From Bacteroidota bacterium (GTDB lineage: Bacteria > Bacteroidota > Bacteroidia > Bacteroidales > SZUA-534), in the NCBI GenBank assembly GCA_020047835.1, contig JAIFNJ010000240.1, positions 1-7,531 of the forward strand: a stretch of DNA of 7,531 nucleotides, written 5' to 3'. Below the pieces are notes generated by a model. That model was not told the origin of the DNA and ran no database searches. It saw only the letters and a list, made by a program, of their open reading frames with translations. The position numbers and the translations under genes are program-made. Positions 1-5,846 of this stretch are shown in pieces. Positions within the stretch are counted from its first letter, which is position 1, and the number at the start of each line of letters is the position of its first letter.

Positions 1-1224
1 TGTATATCTGGAGGTAATCAAAAATCAGCAGATACAGCAAAAAACGGTAAAACCATCGAAGTTTTAACCGAAGTGGAAAAGACAACCGACACCAGTAATT
101 ATTTGACTACAGTGACTCTAGAATCGGGCGAAAAGTACCTAGATGCATCAACAAATGGCTCCATAGCCATTGATGTTGATATTCCTATTGCTGGCCGTTA
201 TGTATCGCAAATAAAAGCATCTGCAATTGGAACATCAAATGTAAGTCTCTGGATTGAAGATTACTGCAACAACACCGATGACAGAACCTATAATATTACT
301 GGCAATATGGAAGTGATTCCCTCAGATGCATTTTCTATTGTTAGTGTTGACGGCAGTCCTTTAAACAAAGGCATTCACAAAATGAAAGTACATTTCAACG
401 GGGCCGTTAAAATTGACTGGATTAAATTTACATTGATAAAAGAACACGACATCACTCCAAAACTTTTAACACAGAATATGGAAGGTTCGGAATGGAATTT
501 GGTTTGGGCCGATGAATTTGATGGTACCGAAGTGGATACTACCAAATGGACTTTTGATATTGGGGACTGGGGATGGGGTAATTTTGAATCGCAATATTAT
601 ACCGTTAATAAACCCGAAAATGCACGTATTGAAGATGGTAATTTAATAATTGAAGCACTTAAAAATAAAACCAACGAGAAATGGACTTCAGCAAGATTAA
701 CCACCAGGGGTAAGGTTAGTTTTAAGTACGGTAAAATTGAGTTTAAAGCAAAAGTTCCCATCGACAGAGGCAACTGGGCTGCCGGTTGGACACTCGGCGA
801 TACTTATGTTGATGAAAAATCATGGCCTTATTGTGGTGAAATTGACATCTTGGAAAGTGTGGCATTTGAAAGAGACACATTAAAAGATCAAGGTATTGCC
901 CATGCATCGGTTCACAGCAGGGCTTATTATTTTAAAATTGGAAATCAGGTTTCATCAGCTGTGCCTTTACCCGATATGACAAATTCATTTCACACATACA
1001 CAATGGAATGGACACCAACCTATATCCATATCTTTTTTAACGGTGTGCAATATTTTACTTATACCAAAACCGATGTAGAAAATGCATGGCCTTTCGATAT
1101 ACCTCAAAACATCATTCTAAATCTGGCCATGGGTGGTGGCTGGGGAGGAGCCAAAGGCATTGATGAAAAGATAACCACACAGAAATTCATCATCGATTAT
1201 GTGAGAGTTTATGAGCGGAAATAG
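1..1224 (+). CDS. GH16 family beta-glucanase (laminarinase-like) with N-terminal CBM-like domain, 5' end cut by window
   Basis: The reading frame is open from base 1, so 407 residues are visible (numbered here from base 1). A GTG at 73 could be read as a start but would fall inside the frame. Residues about 32-147 look like a beta-sandwich carbohydrate-binding domain of the CBM6 type, ending in GAVKIDWIKFTLIK. Residues about 165-407 are a glycoside hydrolase family 16 domain: WADEFDG opening, a GKIEFKAKVP strand, the catalytic signature GEIDILES, and a terminal YVRVYERK strand. By family knowledge E280 is the nucleophile, D282 the assisting Asp and E285 the acid/base; the ExDxxE spacing is the beta-bulge type of laminarinases and related enzymes. 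The likely reaction is endo-hydrolysis of beta-1,3 or mixed-linkage glucans outside the cytoplasm. The first visible residue is Cys followed by a Gly/Ser/Asn/Lys-rich linker, as just after a lipobox, so it may be a lipoprotein, but the signal peptide is out of view. The family call is firm; the exact substrate is not. Confidence 0.9.
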   Translation, partial: CISGGNQKSADTAKNGKTIEVLTEVEKTTDTSNYLTTVTLESGEKYLDASTNGSIAIDVDIPIAGRYVSQIKASAIGTSNVSLWIEDYCNNTDDRTYNITGNMEVIPSDAFSIVSVDGSPLNKGIHKMKVHFNGAVKIDWIKFTLIKEHDITPKLLTQNMEGSEWNLVWADEFDGTEVDTTKWTFDIGDWGWGNFESQYYTVNKPENARIEDGNLIIEALKNKTNEKWTSARLTTRGKVSFKYGKIEFKAKVPIDRGNWAAGWTLGDTYVDEKSWPYCGEIDILESVAFERDTLKDQGIAHASVHSRAYYFKIGNQVSSAVPLPDMTNSFHTYTMEWTPTYIHIFFNGVQYFTYTKTDVENAWPFDIPQNIILNLAMGGGWGGAKGIDEKITTQKFIIDYVRVYERK

Positions 1225-1238
1225 AATAAAATAAAAAT

Positions 1239-1280
1239 AAAAATGCCTCTTTTCGAATAAAAAGAGGCATTTTTTTCCTA
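1239..1280 (+). terminator. Strong intrinsic terminator after the GH16 gene
   Basis: A perfect 15-bp inverted repeat (arms 1239-1253 and 1260-1274, core ATGCCTCTTT / AAAGAGGCAT) closes a 6-nt loop and is followed by a T run to 1276. It begins 14 nt after the GH16 stop codon. The upstream side is A-rich, so it could also work on the other strand. It separates the glucanase from the next operon, which must then have its own promoter. Confidence 0.9.
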
Positions 1281-1306
1281 CTTCGCTGTTTAAGCCAAAT
1301 ATTTAT

Positions 1307-1314
1307 TAAATTAG
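1307..1314 (+). promoter_or_regulatory. Possible Bacteroidota -7 promoter element for the parA-like operon
   Basis: TAAATTAG matches the Bacteroidota -7 consensus TAnnTTTG at all but one of the fixed positions and lies 23 nt before the ATG at 1338. No convincing -33 TTG is found at the usual distance. The terminator upstream means a promoter is expected between 1281 and 1337. The leader is AT-rich without a Shine-Dalgarno sequence, as is usual in this phylum. Confidence 0.25.
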
Positions 1315-1337
1315 CCCTTAACATTTATTATAATTTT

Positions 1338-2102
1338 ATGGCAAAAATTATTTCGGTTATCAACAATAAAGGGGGAACCGGCAAAACAACCACTGTGCTC
1401 AATTTGGGAGCTGCACTTAAGAAACTGAAATATAAAGTATTGCTCATCGACTTGGACAGTCAGGGGAACCTTACTCACGCACTCCATATAACCGATGCCA
1501 AACACCATATTGGAGAACTGTTGCTTAATAAATGTTCGTTGCAAGAGAGTATTGTGGAAGCCGAAGGGATGAGCCTTATTCCTTCAACCAACAACCTGTT
1601 GGATTTTGAATACCTGATTAACAATGAGCCGGGAAGGGAACTATTGCTGCGCGAGGTATTGAGCAATACCAATACGTACGATTACATTTTGATGGACTGT
1701 CCACCCAGCATGGGAACACTATCTATAAATTCACTGGCAGCGGCCAACTTTTACATTGTGCCCATGCAGGCCGAAAACTTTGCCTTTATTGGCCTCGACC
1801 GCATTTTGCAGACAGCCCAAAAGGTTAAAACCCGCATGAATGCAGAACTGGAATTGGCCGGAATCCTGTTTGTAAAATACCAGAACCGAACCAAATTCGG
1901 ACAAGCGGTAATTACCAGCATTGCCGAAAATTCAATGCTTAAAAACAAGCTATTTAATAGTTATATCCGTCAAGACATTGCCCTGATGGAAGCACCTGCT
2001 TTTGGGCAATCGATTTTTGAATACGCTGCAAAAAGCCGCGGAGCATTTGATTACATGAACTTTGCAAAAGAATTCGTAAAAAACTATGGCAAAAAAAACT
2101 AA
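1338..2102 (+). CDS. ParA/Soj-family (MinD/ParA superfamily) P-loop ATPase
   Basis: This 254-aa protein has the deviant Walker A box KGGTGKTT at residues 11-18, with signature Lys11. It also has the Walker A' motif LLIDLDSQGN (D38, D40) and a Walker B/switch II motif ILMDCPPSMG (D120). R211 (in YIRQDIALMEAP) and R234 (in KSRGAFDY) lie in segments that in Soj contact non-specific DNA. It has no N-terminal helix-turn-helix, so it resembles chromosomal Soj or type Ib plasmid ParA rather than P1-type ParA. The known role of the family is ATP-dependent dimerisation on the nucleoid, which moves or spaces a cargo when a partner stimulates hydrolysis. No ParB lies downstream; instead a small basic RHH-like protein overlaps its end by 17 nt and a membrane protein follows, and these are the likely partners. 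It starts at ATG 1338 with no SD. Cargo could be a DNA locus, a protein cluster or a membrane complex; the sequence does not decide. Confidence 0.9.
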   Translation: MAKIISVINNKGGTGKTTTVLNLGAALKKLKYKVLLIDLDSQGNLTHALHITDAKHHIGELLLNKCSLQESIVEAEGMSLIPSTNNLLDFEYLINNEPGRELLLREVLSNTNTYDYILMDCPPSMGTLSINSLAAANFYIVPMQAENFAFIGLDRILQTAQKVKTRMNAELELAGILFVKYQNRTKFGQAVITSIAENSMLKNKLFNSYIRQDIALMEAPAFGQSIFEYAAKSRGAFDYMNFAKEFVKNYGKKN

Positions 2103-2349
2103 AAAAGACCTTAAGCAATTCCAACAGGCTTTGCTTTCAAATACCGACTTTATTCAACATACCGAGGCTACTTTGAATGAACCCTTAATTAAAGAAGTTT
2201 CTTTGGTGGAGGATGCTATTATGGAAAAATTCAAGCTACTGGCAACTTTTGAAGGAGTTACCGAAAAAGAGTTGATAAATCAGGCACTAAATCATTATCT
2301 TCGCCTCAAAAGCCTGCAATTGGAACAGGCTATGAATCAAAAAAAGTAA
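2086..2349 (+). CDS. Small ParG-like putative ribbon-helix-helix protein, partner of the ParA-like ATPase
   Basis: An 87-aa protein whose ATG lies inside the end of the parA-like gene (17-nt overlap, +1 frame), which implies translational coupling. Residues 1-14 are Lys-rich (MAKKTKKDLK) and probably flexible. Residues about 35-41 could be the RHH beta strand, 43-57 helix 1, and 59-75 helix 2 (EKELINQALNHYLRL). The FKLLATFEGVTEKELINQAL stretch resembles the C-terminal RHH of plasmid ParG by eye, where a Gly-x-Thr/Ser turn joins the helices. Such proteins dimerise, bind centromere or operator repeats, and use a basic tail to stimulate the ParA ATPase. Unlike ParG, it has no Arg in its first 72 residues, so a Lys would have to do the stimulating if the analogy holds. 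The gene is well supported by context; the fold and DNA-binding role are inferences. Confidence 0.7.
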   Translation: MAKKTKKDLKQFQQALLSNTDFIQHTEATLNEPLIKEVSLVEDAIMEKFKLLATFEGVTEKELINQALNHYLRLKSLQLEQAMNQKK

Positions 2350-2353
2350 AACC

Positions 2354-2875
2354 ATGTTTGCCGAACTAATAAAATACTTACTTCCCAGCCTTGTGGTATT
2401 GCTAACCGCCTGGTTGGTGCTGTATCTGATGATAAAAAACGAGGACAAACGCCGTAAGGTGGAACTGATGTTAGGTACCCAAAAACTGATGACTCCCATC
2501 CGTATTCAGGCTTACGAAAGGATGGTACTGTTTTTGGAACGCATTGCTCCTCATTCCTTGGTCATCCGTTCGCAAAAACCCAACATGACCAACCTGGATC
2601 TCCAAAACGCCTTGCTGAAAAATATCCGATCGGAATTTGAACACAACATGGCGCATCAGCTTTATATCAGCGATAGGGCCTGGGAACTGACCAAAAACGC
2701 CAAAGAAAACGTCATAAAGACCATCAACCAGAATGCCATCAGGGTTAAACCCGATGCCCCAGCCATTCAGCTTAGTAAATTGATTCTGGAAAAAATGATG
2801 GAAAATGACAACAATGACCCTACCATTAAAGCCATTGGATACCTAAAATCGGAAATCAGACAGTTGTTTGTATAG
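2354..2875 (+). CDS. Conserved-looking membrane-anchored protein of unknown function, third gene of the ParA operon
   Basis: A 173-aa protein starting 4 nt after the previous stop, so almost certainly in the same transcript. Residues about 8-27 (YLLPSLVVLLTAWLVLYLMI) form one membrane helix, followed by a Lys/Arg-rich patch (KNEDKRRK), which favours a short N-terminus outside and the rest in the cytoplasm. The remaining 140 residues are amphipathic and predicted mostly helical, with a MTPIRIQAYERMVLFLERI segment and a DLQNALLKNIRSEFEHNMAHQLYIS segment; no catalytic motif is recognised. I have seen similar proteins annotated only as a DUF in Bacteroidota and cannot name the family with confidence. 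As the last gene of a ParA / RHH-like operon it could be the membrane anchor or cargo receptor of the system; that is inference from position and topology alone. Confidence 0.8.
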   Translation: MFAELIKYLLPSLVVLLTAWLVLYLMIKNEDKRRKVELMLGTQKLMTPIRIQAYERMVLFLERIAPHSLVIRSQKPNMTNLDLQNALLKNIRSEFEHNMAHQLYISDRAWELTKNAKENVIKTINQNAIRVKPDAPAIQLSKLILEKMMENDNNDPTIKAIGYLKSEIRQLFV

Positions 2876-2882
2876 CAGAAAC

Positions 2883-3008
2883 AGAATCTAGAAATTAGAT
2901 ATTAGAGTTTAGAAAAACAACTAGTAACAAGAAACAAGAAACCAGATACCAGACACAATGCCCAATACCTAGTTTCTATTTTCTAAAATCTAATATCTAT
3001 TCGTCTAT
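2883..3008. repeat. Degenerate heptameric (7-bp) tandem repeat array with inverted ends
   Basis: The gap between two convergent genes divides into about 18 consecutive 7-bp units with no slip in phase. Examples are AGAATCT, AGAAATT, AGATATT, AGAGTTT (from 2883), then TAACAAG, AAACAAG, AAACCAG, ATACCAG (2925-2952), then TTCTATT, TTCTAAA, ATCTAAT, ATCTATT (2974-3001). The last unit runs into the htpG stop codon. The first units are near-complementary to the last: arms 2896-2916 and 2979-2999 pair over 21 bp with one mismatch around a 62-nt middle. No other gene or promoter is seen here. In RNA it could fold as a long hairpin on either strand. Confidence 0.8.
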
Positions 3009-5050
3009 TTAATCAATTCAATGCTCCGGGCAACAAAGCGGTTCAAATCCTCGCCTTTCAGCATGTTGTTGGCAAGCAACGCTAAATCAACTAATTGCTT
3101 GGTAAGTTTGTGATCCTTTCCAAAAGCTTCTAACTGGTTGTTTTCTTTGTTCGACAGTTCAGTAATTTGCTTGTTCAAATCGTCCAATTTGTCTTTTGTT
3201 GCCTGTGGGATTTCCTCATCCTTTTTACCCGATTTTTCTTTCTCAAGGGCTGATTTCTCATTAACCAATGGAAGTTTCTCGTCGCGGATGGCTTTCAGTT
3301 TAGTACCCAGCGATTTTTGTTCTTGGGCCAGTACCTTTTTAACCAAAGGATGCGAGGTATTCACAACCAAGTTGTAACTGTCGGGCATATCGCCATAAAA
3401 GTTCATGCCACTCATTCCACCCATATCCTTCATACGGCGCATAAACTCACTTTGGGTAATTATCATAGGTCGGGCTTGTTCACCCAAGTTTTCAAATTCT
3501 ATCAAGAAATGATTTTCCTTCGGCGTAACGGCTTTGAAAAGATGAATCAATTCATTCCGCTCATCGGTGGATAAATCAATGTTTGACTCCTCTTCTTTTG
3601 GAATTAACTTGCTAACCACATCGGAATCAACCCTTACAAACCGGGAGCTTTCAAATTTTTGCTCTAATAGATTTACCAAGTGAACATCCAATTGTCCATC
3701 CATTAGCAGCACGTCATACCCTTTGTCCTTTGCAGCCTCAATATAGCTAAACTGGGTTTGTTTGTTGGTGGCATATAAATAAACCAACGATTTATTTTTA
3801 TCGGTCTGGTTTTCCTTAATCAATTTTTCATATTCCTCAATGGTGAAGTAGTTTCCTTCGGTATTTTTAAGCAAGAGAAACCCTTTAGCCCGGTCATAAA
3901 ACTTTTCGTCGCTCAACATTCCGTATTCGATGAACAGTTTGAGACTGTCCCATTTTTCTTCAAATTCCTTGCGTTTTTCAGTGAATATTTCTCCCAAACG
4001 GTCGGCTACCTTTTTTGTAATATGGCTCGAAATTTTCTTTACATTCGAATCACTTTGCAAATAGCTTCGCGATACATTCAACGGAATATCAGGCGAATCA
4101 AGTACGCCATGCATCAGTGTTAAAAATTCAGGCACAATTCCTTCTACACTATCGGTAACATAAACCTGGTTGCAATACAGCTGGATTTTGTTTTTCTGTA
4201 TTTCGATGTTGTTTTTTATTTTAGGGAAATACAAAATACCGGTCAAGTTAAACGGATAATCCACATTCAAATGGATGTGAAACAACGGATCTTCCAATCC
4301 GGGGTAAAGCTCATGGTAAAAATCATTATAATCCTCTTCTTTCAAATCAACCGGCTTCTTGGTCCAGGCTGGTTTGGTATTGTTTATGATTTTGTCCTTA
4401 CCGGTATCTACCATTTTGCTTTCTTTCCATTCCTGTTCTTTACCAAAGGCAATGGGTACGGGTAAGAATTTGCAATACTTGGTAAGCAGTTGGTTTATTT
4501 TTGAATCCTCCAAAAAGTCCTCATTGTCTTTGTCGATATACAAGATGATATCAGTTCCAAAATCAGCTTTTTCGGTCTCTTCCATGGTAAATTCCGGACT
4601 GCCATCGCAGCTCCATTTCACAGCTTTTGAACCTTCTTTGTATGATTTAGTTATGATTTCAACTTTTTCGGAAACCATAAACGACGAGTAAAAACCTAAT
4701 CCGAAGTGCCCGATGATTGCATCAATGTTGTCTTTATATTTTTCCATGAAATCGCCAGCACTGGAAAAGGCAATCTGATTGATGTATTTTTCAACCTCTT
4801 CACTGGTCATGCCCACACCATGATCGGAAATAGTGATTGTTTTGGCATCTTTATTTACCGCAATCCGAACGGTGGTATCGCCTAATTCACCTTTGAATTC
4901 ACCGGATGCCGCAACCGCCGACATTTTGTGGGTAGCATCCACAGCATTGGATACAATTTCGCGTAAAAAAATCTCGTGGTCTGAGTATAAAAATTTCTTA
5001 ATAATGGGGAAGATGTTCTCGCTGGTAACACCAATTTTTCCTTTTTGCAT
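3005..5050 (-). CDS. htpG: Molecular chaperone HtpG (bacterial Hsp90)
   Basis: A 681-aa homodimeric ATP-dependent cytoplasmic chaperone that remodels client proteins, often with DnaK. The N-terminal GHKL ATPase domain shows EIFLREIVSNAVDA (catalytic E31, Mg-binding N35), DHGVGM (adenine-contacting D76) and the lid/phosphate loop GHFGLGFYSS (114-123, with His where most Hsp90s have Gln). The middle domain has QVYVTDSVEGIVPEFL and IPLNVSRSYLQ, whose Arg matches the Hsp90 catalytic-loop arginine. The C-terminal dimerisation domain carries an extra stretch at about 575-650, very rich in Lys, Glu and Asp and likely coiled coil, which E. coli HtpG lacks and which accounts for the length above the usual 620-630 aa. 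The final LVDLALLANNMLKGEDLNRF is typical. It starts at the ATG ending at 5050, with an AT-rich leader and no SD. It is probably transcribed alone from the 5051-5239 gap. Confidence 0.98.
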   Translation of the reverse strand: MQKGKIGVTSENIFPIIKKFLYSDHEIFLREIVSNAVDATHKMSAVAASGEFKGELGDTTVRIAVNKDAKTITISDHGVGMTSEEVEKYINQIAFSSAGDFMEKYKDNIDAIIGHFGLGFYSSFMVSEKVEIITKSYKEGSKAVKWSCDGSPEFTMEETEKADFGTDIILYIDKDNEDFLEDSKINQLLTKYCKFLPVPIAFGKEQEWKESKMVDTGKDKIINNTKPAWTKKPVDLKEEDYNDFYHELYPGLEDPLFHIHLNVDYPFNLTGILYFPKIKNNIEIQKNKIQLYCNQVYVTDSVEGIVPEFLTLMHGVLDSPDIPLNVSRSYLQSDSNVKKISSHITKKVADRLGEIFTEKRKEFEEKWDSLKLFIEYGMLSDEKFYDRAKGFLLLKNTEGNYFTIEEYEKLIKENQTDKNKSLVYLYATNKQTQFSYIEAAKDKGYDVLLMDGQLDVHLVNLLEQKFESSRFVRVDSDVVSKLIPKEEESNIDLSTDERNELIHLFKAVTPKENHFLIEFENLGEQARPMIITQSEFMRRMKDMGGMSGMNFYGDMPDSYNLVVNTSHPLVKKVLAQEQKSLGTKLKAIRDEKLPLVNEKSALEKEKSGKKDEEIPQATKDKLDDLNKQITELSNKENNQLEAFGKDHKLTKQLVDLALLANNMLKGEDLNRFVARSIELIK

Positions 5051-5111
5051 ATCGTATATATTTTAGAGTTTACATTTTACAGAAACTCCCCTATTCAAAG
5101 GATATGCCGCA

Positions 5112-5133
5112 TAAAAAAATTGACAGCGTGTCA
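5112..5133 (-). terminator. Short hairpin plus T tract in the htpG leader: weak terminator or attenuator
   Basis: Read on the minus strand, TGACA-CGC-TGTCA (5133 down to 5121) is a 5-bp inverted repeat with a 3-nt loop, followed at once by A and a run of seven T. It lies 107 nt after the stop of the receiver gene and 70 nt before the htpG start. It could end the upstream aminotransferase/receiver transcript, act as a leader attenuator, or be a protein-binding palindrome. The stem is short, so confidence is low. It is not the CIRCE (HrcA) operator. Confidence 0.35.
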
Positions 5134-5239
5134 TTAATCAAATTCAAACAATAGACAAAAAGACAGTTTTCCTAAAACTTCAATTAACTAAAAATGTCAT
5201 ATTATTTTTCATCGATGATAGAAGAGAAACCTAATGTTT

Positions 5240-5764
5240 TCAGGAAATAAAAGAAAATAGAAAATGAAGCGATGAAAGAATAAGCATCAAAATAAAAAGA
5301 ACAAATGCCCATTGAAATCTTTTTTTCTTTTGAACCAGAATGGTTTGGCTATAATGAAAACGAATTGAGTTTTGAAGGCTCGAAAAAGCATGTTCCGATT
5401 TTTTAATAAAATCAATCACATTGGGCTCTTCCTTAATAAGTTTAAAATCACTATTTTCATCATTATCGTAAGCCGAAAAAAGTATGATATTAACTTTTGG
5501 AAACTTCTGACCCATAATTTTAATAACGGCTAACCCATTTAAAGCCTCTGTATTTTCATTGGTTTGCAGAAAATAATCAAGAATTACGTAATGGTGTTTT
5601 GAGTGATACCCATTTTTCTCATAGTCGGCAATCAATTCTTCCCCACTTTTAAAGGTCGTAATTGAGAATTTATCGTTCAATTCCACGAGTTTATCCTGTA
5701 GTATCTGAGCTTGAACCGGATCATCTTCAACAATTATCAATCGAATGTTATGGATTCTACTCAC
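5240..5764 (-). CDS. Response-regulator receiver domain with C-terminal membrane anchor, no output domain
   Basis: A 174-aa protein. Residues 7-135 form a CheY-like receiver: LIIVEDDP (acidic pair E13/D14), phosphoacceptor D63 in HYVILDYFLQ, the conserved Ser S97 in IILFSAYD, and Lys K122 in FIKKSE. After a basic patch (QKKKRFQW, 145-152) come about 22 strongly hydrophobic residues to the end (AFVLFILMLILSSLHFLFSFIS), which look like a tail anchor that would hold the receiver on the cytoplasmic face of the inner membrane. No DNA-binding, enzymatic or other output domain is present. The start is GTG at 5764: the upstream frame meets a stop at 5800 without an ATG, and the first internal Met is residue 84. 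It lies 82 nt downstream of the secreted-protein gene on the same strand. No histidine kinase is in view. The receiver call is firm; the anchor follows from hydrophobicity. Confidence 0.88.
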   Translation of the reverse strand: MSRIHNIRLIIVEDDPVQAQILQDKLVELNDKFSITTFKSGEELIADYEKNGYHSKHHYVILDYFLQTNENTEALNGLAVIKIMGQKFPKVNIILFSAYDNDENSDFKLIKEEPNVIDFIKKSEHAFSSLQNSIRFHYSQTILVQKKKRFQWAFVLFILMLILSSLHFLFSFIS

Positions 5765-5846
5765 AATGAAATAGTTTAATAGCTTTATACAGGCAAGTTA
5801 AGAAATATTGTTCAAAAAAAAACCACTTAGTTATTACTTTTATGCG

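Noticed and set aside
73..75. GTG as start of the GH16 gene
   Set aside because: The frame is open to base 1 and the residues before it form a plausible linker; the true start lies outside the window.
2092..2098. Programmed -1 frameshift at A-AAA-AAC
   Set aside because: The -1 frame does not lead into the downstream gene and no stimulatory structure is seen.
1311..2656. Minus-strand open frames opposite the parA-like operon
   Set aside because: They are shadows of the well-supported plus-strand genes and have no motif or plausible start context.
2883..3008. CRISPR-like array
   Set aside because: Units are 7 bp, degenerate and contiguous, without spacers or cas genes.
3138..5066. Several plus-strand open frames of 64-110 codons opposite htpG
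   Set aside because: They lie fully or almost fully antisense to a clear htpG gene, have low-complexity compositions and no recognisable domain.
5209..5218. TCATCGATGA perfect palindrome
   Set aside because: Only 10 bp in AT-rich DNA, with no second copy or T tract; expected by chance.
5765..5846. Terminator between the secreted protein and receiver genes (T9 run on the minus strand)
   Set aside because: The T run is present but only a 3-bp stem can be drawn before it, so a terminator is not supported.
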